DNA of 64,000 nucleotides from Labia minor (GCA_963082975.1 OY720346.1:31986720-32050719), one strand, 5' to 3'; shown: positions 45,381 to 58,530, counted from the stretch's first letter. Numbers and translations are program-made. The notes: generated by a model from the letters alone, not told the origin.

Positions 45381-45960
45381 AAACAACTTGATCAAAATCT
45401 CAATTAAAAAATAAATAATAATTTATATTTGTTTTTCACTCTGTAAAATTTAATTATAAAAATTATTAAAAAGCAAAACAAAAATTTTAAAAATTTAATT
45501 GGTTTAAAAAATATAATCTTACCTATATATGATGTTATCTATATTATTATTTATGACCTGATAATGAAAAACAAATAATTATGATCGAAATTTGCTTTAT
45601 TGCTTTTCAAAATATTCTCATCATCAAGGTTAATTAATACACATTTGCATTCGTTTGAACCAATTTTGGAAGCACTTTTTTCACTCCGATTGAGGTAATA
45701 CTAAAACATGCATCAACCGCTTTTTCGGGTGTTAATATGCATATAATCATGATTTGTCACTTGTGTATCATGATTTGATACACCTTGAACTACACAAATC
45801 TTTTCATATCGAAATGTTTAAAAATATTTTATAGTCGTTTGTGTCATACCAATGCCCAAAGATCTTTTAATCTTACGGTCGCCTTGCTTCATCAGTTTAC
45901 TCTCAGCATGGATAATTTTAGAATATCAACCAATTTGGGATAACCTTCACGAAATTTGTC
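45381..45960. repeat. Repeat family G, copy 1 (uninterrupted)
   Basis: 45383-45835 matches 55966-57060 minus the B4 insertion, at high identity by eye. It includes 'CATCATCAAGGTTAATTAAT', 'TGCATCAACCGCTTTTTCGG' and 'TATCATGATTTGATACACCT'. On the minus strand short readings such as EKAVDACFSITSIGVKKVLP and, farther out (45845-45960), KQGDRKIKRSLGIGMTQTTI look protein-like and might derive from a transposase, but I cannot assign a family. It is the pre-insertion reference for B4. Confidence 0.7.
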
Positions 45961-47629
45961 TTGGATCGAAATTATATAATAAAATTAATTTTATATAAAG
46001 AAAAAATATGATAATTGCTTATACGTTCCATCCGTCGAAATTTATAAAAATCTAATAATATTACTAACAAAAATTAATTAAGATTTCTTAAAAAGAAAAT
46101 AAGCAAAAATAAATAAATATATTAATAAAATAATATGCTTACATTTTGTTATAAGATATACCATGGATCATATTGATAATTACCTGAAACAGAATAAAAA
46201 ATATTTTTTTAGACATTACAGTTAAAATTATTATATTAATCTTAATATATAAATAATATTTTATTTTTTAATTAAATTTAATGAATGTTTCTCTGTAGGT
46301 GAATGATATTAATGATATTAAATCTACTACTTGTCATTGTTTTACAGGGTTTAAAAGAGAACTTTAAAGGAATATATATAAAGATAAATAAATTATAAAA
46401 TTATTTATTTCATGACTACTGACAATTATTAACATAAAATTGAATGAAGTATCATTTTCAATGTTTACAAAACTTTCAAATGTATATTATTTATTTTAAA
46501 ATTGCTCTCTTAGGGTGATAAATATGTATATTAATGTTAAAAGATTAATAATTATATTTTTCATGTTCTCCTTCTTTTTATTATTATTATTATTATTTTT
46601 TTTTGTAAATGAATTCAAAAAGTTGAGTGTGTGTGTGCTCACGCATATAAATTTATGAATTATTTTTAATTTAATGTTTATATTCTTGAAAGAGTAATTG
46701 AGATATATTGTGGAAGGAAGAAGGGGGAGAGGGGGGATGTTAGAATGTTGTTACATTGAGGAAGGAGTTTCTTGTGCTCTTGAGACCTGCCCTTGTGACG
46801 AGTGGAGTGGTGGTAGGGGAGAAGGCGAACATACAACAAACTACTTGTAATTGTCTCCTCCACCCACCCATCATTCGACCACCCAAGCAACCAACCAACC
46901 ATCTTAGAAATTATTATTCTATCTCTCTCCATTTCCTATATTCAATTTACATAACATGAATCTCTCTCTCTCTCTCTTTTAACTCTGATTCACTTGTATA
47001 TACATTCAATTGATCATCATCATCATCATCACTTTAAAGGAATTAACTCTAAAATTGTATAAATTATACTTACAAATTAAAATATTAATTTTATCCCAAT
47101 TTGAAACTAAACTCTATCTCTCGATTTCTCATTGAGAATTTAACATTTACTTAGAGTTTAAACATTTAACTATCTATCTATCAATTGAAATATTAATTAT
47201 ACAATAAAGTTTATATCTTATAATATTCAAACTCGAAGATTTAAAATTGCTTTTTTTCTTTTTTATTATATAAAACAATTATTTTAATTTAGTTTATTTG
47301 ATATTGGAAATATTAGTTTTTCAAATTAAATTTATATTGCTAGTTTTTCGGGGTGGCTCTTTTACAGTCACCTCAATTGATCTAGTATATTTATAAAGCC
47401 ACTCGAATTTTTTTTTAGTATATTTATTTGTTTATTTAATTATTCATTCATTCACATTATTAATTACAATTCAATACAACCTGAAAGTAGCATTAATGGC
47501 CAAGGATGCAGACATTCCCTTAATATATAATAATAATATAGCTAATTTTAACCGACATTTCTTAAAATAATAATAATAGTTAAAATAAATTTTGTTTTTC
47601 TAATCAATATATTTAATCACTTCATTTCA
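45961..47629. other. AT-rich stretch with a mixed island at 46690-46990
   Basis: 46690-46900 is G/A-rich then mixed ('GACCTGCCCTTGTGACGAGT'). (CT)n at 46962-46978, (ATC)n at 47014-47030. Overlapping ORFs of 84 (-) and 67 (+) codons have no recognisable domain. No gene called. Confidence 0.5.
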
Positions 47630-48490
47630 TTTGTCTATCTATCTTTGTGGCTCTACGGAACTCGAAAGTTCTTGGCCGCAGCAACCACACTTCTCCAAGT
47701 ATCCCTATTCTGAGCCACAGCCTTCTTCCATCTCTCTCACGTCCCTTCCTACATTACATACCGAGTCCTTGGTTTTTCAAGCTGATGTTTCCCACTCGGG
47801 CTCCCCACCAATATATTTTTGGCCATTCTTTCCTCTCCCATTCTAGCCACGTGCCCTGCCCATCGCAGCCTCTTCGATTTTATAATTCTAACTATATCTG
47901 GAGATGCATAGAGGTCATGCAATTACTCGTTATTCAGTCTCCGCCATTCCCCGGTGGTCTCATCTTTCTTTGCCCATAAATACAGCGAAGAATCCTATTC
48001 TCAAATACTCTAAATCTACTTTCGTCCTCCAGGGTCATTGACCATACCTCACACCCATATAATACAACAGGCAAAATAATTGTTTTATATATTTTAATTT
48101 TGATCCCCTTTGATAATAATTTTAATGAGATAAGCCACTTTACTGCATGATAATAGGCGTTTCCCGATTGGAATCTCGTTTTAAATTCTTCTCGAATATT
48201 ATTAACCTTCGTGATTACAGAACCTAAGTATTTAAATTTTTCTACATTTTGTATATTAAGACTTTGTGTGTTAATACTATTCATCTCTGTTACTTTGTCT
48301 TAGAACTATTAATTTATAACCCCACCTCTTTTCCTGCTTCGATTAATTGCAATTGCAATTGCCGAATCTCCTATTATATTTAAATCATTTGCGTAATAAT
48401 ACATGAATTTTTTTGGATAGTTGGATTCCGTTTGATTTTCTCCCAATTTGTCTAATTACATATTCCAGTTCTAAATTAAATAAAATTTAA
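47630..48490 (-). mobile_element. RTE-like LINE family L1, RT to C-terminus relic
   Basis: Minus strand: FNLELEYVIRQIGRKSNG (about 48480-48430), YANDLNIIGDSAIAI (about 48400-48355, catalytic box with Asn), FKYLGSVITKVNNIREEFKT then RFQSGNAYYHAVKWL (about 48240-48130), KIKIYKTIILPVVLYGCEVW then LEDESRFRVFENRIL (about 48100-47990), MRPPGNGGD, then a frame change into GHVARMGEE-like text. The terminal NFRVP is followed by a tail of ATAGATAGATA type (47632-47644, reverse). The best-preserved copy in the window: the 116-codon frame at 47934-48284 is intact. The + strand ORFs at 47631-47979 are shadows. Confidence 0.85.
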
Positions 48491-51247
48491 TTTCAGTTAA
48501 CTAACTGCATATCTTAATGGAAAGTTTTATCTTTTTTATTATTCCCTCTTTTCAGAAATTTTTTCACCGAATTTCATTCAATTTCTGACTACTAATATTT
48601 TATTCTACCAATTTTATATTGTATTTATTTATTTTTATCTGGATATTTTGTTACACTTCTTTTGACTACAGCTAAATTTTTTTATAAAACATCATATAAT
48701 AATTATTTTAAAATATAAATTGCCGTTATTGAAAAACACACTTCCTTAGTAATATTATAATAATAATCTTCATTTACCAACAAAAAACTTTGAGCTATTA
48801 GAAGAAAAAGAAATCAAAATCAATGTAAAATTGAAAACGGCAATTTAAAGACTTCTAAATTTTAATTTAAATATTAAATATGAGTATAGGTAATTTTAAG
48901 AAAATTTCACAGTTAGTTTTTATAAAAACTTGTTAATTTTTTAAAAATGAGAGATATTATATCATATTATATTAAGTTAATTGAAACTATTATTTTATAA
49001 ATATATTTTATTTATTTTATTGAGTTTTTATTTAATATTCATGATTATTTCAGGATTGACATTGAAATGATGGTTTATATCTTTGTCACATGTAAAAATA
49101 GTGTACGATTATCTTTACACCAATATCCTTCACCCTTTCTCTTTCTCTCTCTCTCTTCTGTCCCATTTACCAACTTTCAATCGGTTGCATTTATATCCAT
49201 CACGTTTACTCATTTACCTACCAGTTCTTTTCTTTTTTTTTTGTTTTTTTTTTTTTGTAACTTTTGTCACAAGTGATAGAATTGATTGGGTTTGGAGTGA
49301 CGATTGAAGGAGGGGGTAATGGTAAGAGGGAGGGGGAGAGTAGAGAATAAATTAGCTTACATCTATTTTCTCTCTCTGTCTCTGTTCTAAAACGGTGCAA
49401 TATTTTTTTTTCATTCTTTCATCACTCTCTATTCTGATAGTCACAAATCATTGTACATTTAGAGTGAAAGAGAGAGAAAGACAAAGAATAAAGTCAGTTT
49501 TTTTTATTCTCTGAAATTTTTTAAAACGATTTAAAGACAAAAGATAAGGCAATGCAGATTAAAATTTTTCATAATCAATCAATCTTTATTGGTTTCTTCT
49601 CTCCCATTTTTCTTTCTTTTCTTTTCCACTTTTAGAATATTTCTTCAATTAAAGTATTTAAAGAACAATTTTATGATTATTTTCATTTACATCAGAAATA
49701 CTTTACATAATTCTTCAAACATTATTCATTATTCATTTTTTTAATCTTATTATTAAGGTTATACTTATATATAATCATATTTGACAAGACACCTCATCAA
49801 ATTTCTCTTATATTAATATTTATCAACTTTTTCATTTAATAAATTTTAATTTGAAATATAAAATTAAATAATATAAAAAAATCATAAAATAAAATACTTT
49901 ACTTTTATATATAGAAATCAACAACATAAAAATTTATAAATTGATAATAATCTAAACATCCTTATCAATATTATTGTAATCATTTTAAATTTTAATTATG
50001 TTTTTTCTTTAAATTTTTATCAAATAAAATAATAAATTTTATCAAGTTTCAAAAAACGATATTAATTTTGTAAAATAAGCAAATATTACCTTTATAAATT
50101 TAATTTTTATTTAAACAAATAAAATTTTCAATGATTTTTTTCACTCTCTTTATAGATAGATGAGAAAGAAAAAAATATTAGTAGTAGTAATAATAATAGT
50201 AGTAGTAACACATATACACGTATATTCAATGTAAAATTCATATCAAAAGAATTCGCTATCCTAGTATTATTAAATCCAGCCAGAGTGGAATTTTTATTAA
50301 TTATTAACAGACAAGAGAGTGAATTGAGTGAGGGTGGATGTAATAAAGTGGGTAGGAAGTTTTATTTTTCTTTGAGTGAGCGTAAAATCTATGAAATGAA
50401 TTTATAATTAATATCTGATTATTTTTTCCCTGGTAAATATTAAATAAAATATTGTTTATTTGATTATTCTCTCGAGTTATGTACTTGTACATTTTTTTTT
50501 GTTTGTAATTAGAAAATAATTTGAAATACATAGAAAAAATAAAATAACTAAAGGAATTTTTTTGACACTTTTTTTCTAATATATTTTTCTAAATATATTC
50601 TTTTTGCTAAGCAAAGTAAATGTTTTGTATATTGGAATCTCGGTTAACATTTTTATTTATTATTCTCATGATTTTTTATTAAAATCAATGATGACATTTT
50701 GATAATCGTTAACTTGTGACTATTCTATGAACTGAAAGAACATTTGATGTTGAATCTCTTTAGCATTTTGTGTTCATTTTTATGTTATTAATATCAGAAT
50801 ATAATTTTTATTGGTAATTTTTAATTTGAATTTTATTACGTGAATTGAATAGTGAATTCAGGGCAGCCAGAAACACAAATCTTTTTTGTTTATTTTTAGT
50901 TTTTCTGTCTGAATAACTTCCGTTGGGGTAACCAGGTTTATTATTATTTTGCATCTAAACACGAAGAATTCAAGAAAATTTTTGTTTTTTGTTTTGATCT
51001 TTGTTTATATTCATTGTATACAAAACCCAATTCTGTGTAAGTTAGTCAAAAGTTTCCCTAGAAAATCAATGAAGCACGTGTATTTGTGACGTAGTTAGTC
51101 GGTTTTTTACTTCTGACTCAATTGTTAATAGTTTTTTATATCCTTGACTATTTTTTGCATAGTTTTTAATAATGATACTATAATAATGACTAAGTTTTCT
51201 GATTTATATTTTTTGTTATATATATATATATATATTATTATTTTTTA
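48491..51247. other. AT-rich stretch with a mixed island at 49060-49510
   Basis: 49130-49170 has CT tracts, 49230-49260 T runs, 49300-49350 G/A-rich text. A GTA/GTAGTAATA run at 50182-50206. ORFs are short and low in complexity. 50830-51170 is AT-rich with no recognised feature. (TA)n at 51217-51236. No gene. Confidence 0.55.
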
Positions 51248-51633
51248 TTATAGAAATTATTTCCGGGTTACTTTTACGTTAAATTTTGAAATTTGCGTCT
51301 AGACGTTTCGGCGCCCATTTTCAGGTTGTTTCCAAGAGAATTTATTAAGGAGGGAATTTTTTTTTGTGGGATTCTCGGTCGTAGTCTTTGTGACAAGAGT
51401 GGATGTTAGGATTTTGGGTTGAATGTGTGTGGAAAATTTTGGACTTATGTGTTCTGAAGCTCATAAGAATCCTTGCCACTAAAAGTTCGAATCACTAACC
51501 AATTACACACTTCTATAGCTGGGGCTTCCTAAATAAATTCTCTTGAAAATGCAGCCAAAATGGGGGGCCGAAATTCGAGACTCAAATTTCATAATTTAAC
51601 GTGAAAATAACTCGGAAATAATTTTTCATAATA
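51248..51633. mobile_element. TIR MITE, about 385 bp with 100-bp arms
   Basis: Left arm 51248-51350 ('TTATTTCCGGGTTACTTTTA', 'AATTTGCGTCTAGACGTTTC', 'CCAAGAGAATTTATTAAGGA') and right arm 51525-51633 are imperfect reverse complements. The interior of about 175 bases ('CATAAGAATCCTTGCCACTA') is single-copy. Flanking TA/ATA could be the target. The arms include the CGAAACGTCT / CCTGAAAATG signature (51300-51331, reverse). Non-coding. Confidence 0.75.
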
Positions 51634-54600
51634 TTTATATATATATATGTTCAACATCTGTTTGACGTCATCTATCATCTTTTGCTGAATTATTTGCTGA
51701 TTCTATCAAACATTACGTTAATATGATGTGATTGTAGATTGGTGTTATAGTTTCTATTTATTTTGGACAGAACAATTTTATATTATTGGTGAAGGGTTTT
51801 TGTCTTATTATACCTTCATAAACTTTTAATTATTTTTAATTCAACTTCAACATTTTTGTAAAGTTATTCCAGTTTAAGAAATTATATATTTTAAATAGTT
51901 TATAGTCTCTATTTCATCAATGACCCTACCAAAGACTACTAAAGTTTTTTATAAGATTATTATCATGTTTTTTGTTATTAAAATTCTTATTTTTCTTCTT
52001 CTTGTTTTTAAAATATTAAACTGTTTCTAGGACAAGAATTTCATTAGCCATTGTCTTTAAAATTATAAAATATTTAAATCAAAAATCAAAAAATTGCTTA
52101 AAAAATAATTTTTTCAACTTCATTTAAAGAGTATTGAATAAAAAGATAATTAATATTAATATATTTAATATTTTTTAAATGAAGTACTAACTAGATACTA
52201 GGTATTTTCATATTAATCGACAAATGTATTTCAGTTAATATTTATTATTATTACTACATCAGATTAGTAAGATATATCACTTTTTTTATTTATATATTTT
52301 TATTTTTACTGGCCATAATAATTTTTAAAAAGCGTAAATCCCTGAATTATAAATATTAAAAAGAATTAATCGAGATAGAAATCTTGACGTAGTTTTTTTT
52401 TTCTCTTCTTTAATTTTTATTTTTATTACATTTGTTGTTCTCTCTCTTTTTCTCTCTCTCCGTCGTCCATTTATTATTCTTTTTTTTATTTTTTTTTATT
52501 TTTTAAGGGATGGTTGGTTGTAGGTGGGATTTGTTTAAAAAATCAATACACACACATACATAAAAACATTATATATATATATATATATATATATTTAACG
52601 ATACTAATTTGTTTAAGTAGAAATCATTGTATATGGTGTATGTGTGTGTGTGGCTGTTAATGATTAAAGCTATGAATACTCAAGTATCGTATTTAGGAAA
52701 TTGGAACATTAAATATCTAAATGGCCAAGAGAGAGAGAGAGAGAGAGAGAGAAATAATTTACAAACTTATCACACACACAAGCATCCATTCATTCATCAA
52801 TCCATTCATTCATTCAAATACACAAAATTATTTCATAATATAATAAATAAAAATGGCAATATATGTATATATAATTTAGAACTTCAGTTTAAATAAATAG
52901 TATATATAGGTATATATGCTTGTATCTACATTTATCAAAGATGTAGAGAACAATCAATTCCAATGTCCACTTTCAGTATTACATAGAATAACTTAATAAA
53001 TAAATTAATAAAGGAGAGAAAATCAATGAATAACTAAATAATAAATTTAAAAGAGCTACATTTCAGAAGATCTGAAACAATTGTATGAATGCAATTGAAA
53101 ATACATTTTTGTAAAAATAAATACAAATTTAATTGTAAATACCATTGATAATTACTTAATAATTACATAGTACAATCAATATTAAACAATATTAAACAAT
53201 TGTAAAATTTAGATTATTTGTGAGTGTAACCACATCGGCAGGGTATCTTGCTTCCAATATTTTTTCAATTATCATATTTTAGAAGTCAGCATTTCAGTTT
53301 TTTGATGAAAATGTTATAGTAATTCCCAAGATATGGTTTCTTTTAATTAATTAATTTATGAATAAATTTAATTCTTTAAGATTTATTATTAAAATGGCTT
53401 ACATTTAACTTTTTTTGATTACAAATTTTCGGTTATCAATTAATTCATAATCTTTTAATCACTAAATTATTGGTAATTTGATTCTTTTTGCCTCAAAATT
53501 ATATATATTTGATCAGATTGGTCGGTATTTGTAACAATCAATATTGTAATAGTATTTCTACCTTTAATTAATCTATTTTGTTAATTTTTCTTTTTTTGTT
53601 TATAATTAAATTACTTTATTCACTTGAATAAAATCATATTAATTCGTTTTAATTATTAAACTCTTATCCTCTTTTTTTATATAAGTAATAGGATATCTTA
53701 TTTTGAATTTGATTTTGCAAAGTGCCTTCTAATCTTCTGAACATAATAACACCATTTTTTCTGCCATATATTAATACTTTTAATAGTTTTTTAAAATCTC
53801 AAAAATATTGCTGTCGACATATTTACAATTCCCAAATACATAATTTTATTTCATTTTTTCATATTTTATTCATTTTTTTATTCGTGTTATTTAATTTTTC
53901 AATCCCTTCGCGAGTTTATTGAATTTAAACAAAAATTTGATAATTTCTTTGATAATTGTAAATCCTTGTATAATTCCAATAGGCAAATATTTATGAAAAA
54001 AATATAATTGTTTATATTAAATGATTTCAAAAATAAATGATTACAAAAAATATAAAACTAGGAAAATTAAAGTGATTTAACATTATACTTAATATTCGAA
54101 AATTAACTTGAACTTAAATAATTTACAATTTTTTTACAATACAGAATTTTTATTTTTATTTTTTTCCATTTATAATATAATAATATTTTCTATAGGCTAC
54201 ACATCTAATCTCTTATTAATAATAAAAAAAAAATTAGATAAAATAAATAATAAGAATCTATCTGTTCAAAATAAGTTCAATAATTATTTATTTTTTTTAC
54301 AAAACAATAAATCTATACTATATATATATAAAGGGAATAAGTAATATCTATTTGCTTTGTGTGCCACTTCTCCCTCATCATCTTCTTAATTCTCATTCCT
54401 TTAAAATTAATTTAAAAACAAATGAGCTTATATGAATGTCATTGTAATGAAACGCCTTGTACCTATCTCTCTTATTTATACTTTGCTTATGGATATTTTT
54501 TTTTAAATCTCAACATAAATGCCAATGTATGTGTCTGTATGTATGTATATGTTTATGTGTGTTGTATTATAAAAGAAGTGGGTTGAACTATAAAAGAGAG

Positions 54601-54973
54601 AGAGAGGCTCATTAGCTTAGAGCTTGCTACAAGCATTCTCTCTTCTCTATATTGGCGAGAATTTTCTACCCTCGCGTGTGTTTGGATCAAAAGAAACATT
54701 CACATCCTCCCTTTCCTCCTTACTTCTCCTTGTTTTTCTTTTTTTATTTTATCCCCGCAGCTATCACAACATCCCCTTTTACTCATATTCATCTATTCTT
54801 AAAAATAACCCCTCATATATGGAATTTTATTCCGCCATGATATTATTTAAATGTAAATAAAATTATACCTTATATTATTATTATAAATTGCCATGTAATA
54901 TATATATTTTGTGTATATAAAAGAAATTGAAAAAAATAATTTAATTGGTAGAATTTCAATTTCTATCATATCA
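51634..54973. other. AT-rich stretch with a mixed island at 54340-54840
   Basis: (TA)n at 52570-52593, (GA)n at 52730-52752, CATT runs at 52786-52815. 53040-54340 is AT-rich without features. 54350-54840 is less AT-rich, with GA tract 54594-54606 and pyrimidine-rich text to 54800. ORFs of 60-90 codons here have no recognisable domain. No gene. Confidence 0.55.
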
Positions 54974-55250
54974 AGGAGGCAGCTAGCCGAGAGAGTAGCA
55001 TAGCAATTTTCTACACAAGAAGTTGGCGTTCGATTCCAAGTAAGAACAAATTTTTCTAATTTAACATCAGCTGCCTCCGGCTTCAGGAACTGTCAGTTCC
55101 TGGTTCTATACAGACGGAAGGCAACGGGAAACCACCGCATTAACATTCCCAAGAAAAATTATCATGGCTGGGCAGCTTCTAAGGCTATCCTAGTCATGAT
55201 GATAGCCAAACTCCGAAAGGGAGACGGCACCTTAAGAAGAAGAAGAATCA
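54974..55250 (+). mobile_element. tRNA-derived SINE, copy 2 (nearly full length)
   Basis: Head 'AGGAGGCAGCTAGCCGAGAG' with an A-box-like GCTAGCCGAGAGAGT and a B-box-like GGCGTTCGATTCCAA (55025-55039). The body shares 'ACATCAGCTGCCTCCGGCTT' and 'CAGGAACTGTCAGTTCCTGG' with 22520-22570. The 3' part has 'GGCAACGGGAAACCACCGCA', 'CATGGCTGGGCAGCTTCTAA' and 'AAGGGAGACGGCACCTTAAG', ending in (GAA)n. About 275 bp. The polymerase III promoter boxes and simple-repeat tail define a SINE; the family name is not known to me. Confidence 0.75.
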
Positions 55251-55965
55251 TATTTTTTTTTATTGGTTAACAATCCAATATCTTAAAATTTCTTTAAAAA
55301 CATCTAAAAAGACAGGGTGATCATTAGGGATTTATTTTCTAATAATTCAATCACACAAATAAATATCATTCACTCACTTACATATTTTTTGATCTTTAAC
55401 CATATTTTATTTATCATATTCATAAGTAATATAATAATATATTATTTACGCATTTACAAGGATAGATATACAATAAGTAGTAGGTACATATGTACTATGA
55501 TCATTTATTCATTTATTTTATTTATATAATAAAAAAAAACGTTATGATGGATATGGATATATCAGATGGATAGGTGTATTTTAACCTCTTCACTCACTCA
55601 GTCAGTCACTCATTCACTCTAAAAAGGTCAGAGAGGGAGAGAGGGAGGGAGAGAGAGAGAGAGAGAGAGATGAGCAAATCGGAACATCTCGTGTCGAGTG
55701 TTTGTTAATTTCCTCTCCGGATGGAACTGACCTCACTAAGTGGATCCATCAACCCCGTAGTGAGGTGGATAACCCTTCATCTACCATCCCCCACTCCTCC
55801 TCACCCATTCTCCTACAGACCACCCTCAATCTACTACTACATAGACATATAACATGTATTTATCTATATTACAAATACCATTCAACAAAATTGACATGAA
55901 AATATACAATAAAATTATTATTTATATTATTATTATATTCTTTTGTTTTATTATATTAAAAAAAA
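55251..55965. other. AT-rich stretch and mixed patch
   Basis: (GA)n at 55638-55670. 55690-55830 is mixed ('CTCTCCGGATGGAACTGACC', 'CACTCCTCCTCACCCATTCT'), with a 65-codon ORF lacking a recognisable domain. No gene. Confidence 0.5.
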
Positions 55966-57060
55966 ACAACTTCATCAAAATCTCAATTAAAAAATAAATA
56001 ATAATTTATATTTGTTTTTCACTCTGTAAAATTTATTTATAATAAGTTGACCTGTGGCCAGGTCCGAACCGACCGACGGTTTGAAGTAAATTAATTTCCA
56101 GCTACAGAAACAATTTCAAAATAATTTTAATATGTATATTAATGTAATAAAAAACAGATATGGATACATAAATAATAAATATAAATATTTTTAATTTTAA
56201 TTTATTTATAATATATATGCAAGACCACGCTGTGACGTCATGAATGGCTGGATGACGTCATATAATTTTAAATCAAGAAAAAACTAATAAATATGATTTT
56301 TCTCAAGGATAAAACCAATACAAAGTGCATGATTCGTGGTGATATATAAAAAATCTCCTCATGTGAAATTTGGTGTGAAAATAACCCTTCCCTTCCTATC
56401 GTCGATCGCTAATACTACCACTTCCGGTTTCCGGAATTGCACCAAAAGTTGATCAATTCATCCCACTGATGCATTAAGTAAATATACCAAATTTCATCAA
56501 AATCGGTTGAGCCGTTCAGGCTGTACACATCTATACGGACGGACAGACGGACAGACGGACAGACATCATGCTAAAAATACTTTTTTCTGTTAAGAAAATG
56601 CATGATTCGTGGAGATATGTAAAAATCTCCATATGTGAAATTTGGTGTGAAAACAATACCTCCCTTACTATCGTCGGTCGGTAAAAATTATTAAAAAGCA
56701 AAACAAAAATTTAAAAAATTTAATTGGTTTAAAAAATATAATCTTACCTATTATATATATACATATATGATGTTATCTATATTATTATTTACGACCTAAT
56801 AATGAAAAACAAATAATTATGATCGAAATTTGCTTTATTGCTTTTCAAAATATTCTCATCATCAAGGTTAATTAATACACATTTGCATTCGTTTGAACCA
56901 ATTTTGGAAGCACTTTTTTCACTTCGATTGACGTAATACTAAAACATGCATCAACCGCTTTTTCGGGTGTTAATATGCATATAATCATGATTTGTCACCA
57001 GTGTATCATGATTTGATACACCTTGAACTACACACATCTTTTCGTATCCAAATGTTTAAA
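55966..57060. repeat. Repeat family G, copy 2, split by B4
   Basis: Left part 55966-56042 and right part 56682-57060 match 45383-45835 contiguously. Similarity ends at the (TA)n near 57061. It includes the same CATCATCAAGG and CCGCTTTTTCGGGTGTTAAT text. The 66-codon ORF at 56992 is chance. Confidence 0.75.
56043..56681 (+). mobile_element. Repeat family B, copy 4 (complete, in an identifiable empty site)
   Basis: Compared with G1, the inserted DNA is about 639 bases, from 'TAAGTTGACCTGTGGCCAGG' to '..CTATCGTCGGTCGG'. It is flanked by TAA on the left (56040-56042) and TAA on the right (56682-56684), where G1 has one TAA. A 3-bp TWA duplication is typical of PIF/Harbinger elements, though the A-rich site leaves the exact cut ambiguous. 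TGACGTCA pair at 56233 and 56253; (GGACAGAC)n at 56538-56562. No coding capacity. Confidence 0.85.
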
Positions 57061-57659
57061 AAATATAAATATATATATATATATATATTTGTATTTTTTG
57101 AGTTATTAAACCACTCAACGAATTTTTTTGAAATTTACACCATAGATAATATTTATAAAGAAAATCAATCAGTATTAGTTTCAGCCTCGTGAAAAATCAA
57201 CTTTATTAGTATTTTTAGTAAATTTATATTACGTTATCGATCACGTCATCCATATTGAAATTTGCCACTTGTTATTCTTTTTTAATTGATATCGTATTAA
57301 TAATTTTTTTATATTTAAAATATTTTAAACTTTTTTATTTAATTTTGAAATAAAATTAAAAAAATTTATTTTAATAATATTTCAGAATAAAATTACGAAA
57401 TATATTTATCATTTCCCCCACATAAAAAAAATTCATGAAGTTAGCAACATTTAAAGGAAGATATTTCAAATAAATTGTTGAATAAATTTGATCAAATAAT
57501 ATTAAATAAATTATATTATATTAATTAAAATGTTTTTTTAGATTAAATTATAAATGATATTTGATTATTATAAACAAAAAGAAAATTATAAATAAAAAGA
57601 CAAAAATACAAGCTCCTTTCTTATTTAAAATATAGACAAGCGTCAATATAATTTCAGAA
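57061..57659. other. AT-rich stretch
   Basis: (TA)n at 57067-57089, then AT-rich text without features. Confidence 0.7.
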
Positions 57660-57775
57660 TTTATATTATTATCAGTACTAATTCTTGTGGTCGAAACAGT
57701 CTATAAGCTATTGCTGCTTTGAAAAATATATAACTGAAGCCATCTAATTATAACAACATATATACTTATATATAT
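57660..57775 (-). repeat. Repeat family H, copy 2
   Basis: The reverse complement of this segment ('GATGGCTTCAGTTATATATT', 'CAGCAATAGCTTATAGACTG') aligns with 4162-4275. It is followed by a TA-rich palindrome at 57765-57812 (ATATACTTATATA.../...TATATAAGTATAT). Confidence 0.55.
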
Positions 57776-58530
57776 ATATATATATATAAATATATATAAG
57801 TATATATATAAGCGATAGAGCTCGGTGTTCCAGGTACTATATATAAAGTTTTAAATTGTAAACAAAATGGCGCCGTCAAAAATATAAATACCAACCCTCG
57901 TTTATTAATCGACAAACCTGCACAAAAATAAAATTATTTACTGGATTTTGACAGCCATTTTAATGAATCAAAATTGTATAGAGATGCAATGATGGACAAG
58001 GATCGAGTAAATGAAAGGGTTCTATTGATTTGTTTGTTACAAAATGTCTATTTTAAGTTTTGTGAATATTCAAATGAATTCTTATTTTCAAAAGTAATTA
58101 AATTCAATCTATCTGACGAAAATTCAATTTCTAAAAATAGAATTATTCAGTAAACTCGTGCTTTAAATTTATTATGTATTACGATTTTCTGTGAATGCAT
58201 TTACAGTGTCGTATAAATTACCCATTTAATTATAATAATTTTCATTTTGTTTCTATATAACTTGTATTTAAAAATAAAAATTATTTTAAGTTAATACAGT
58301 AACAGAATTAGAGAAATAAATATTTTTTTGTTTTTTATCTTTTTCTTTAATAATAAAAATAATGAGCTTAATATGAAATTTACTTTCATCTATTTAAAGA
58401 AATTAATTTCAAATTAAACATTTAAATTCAAAATTTAACAGAAATTTATTTTGATGAAAATTTTCATAAAAATAATATTGTAATTTAACTTCACAAAGAC
58501 TAATTTAAGAATTAAAATATATAAAACAAT
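57776..58530. other. AT-rich stretch
   Basis: A short mixed patch at 57812-57910 ('GCGATAGAGCTCGGTGTTCC', 'AACAAAATGGCGCCGTCAAA') may be a further repeat fragment. No gene. Confidence 0.6.
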
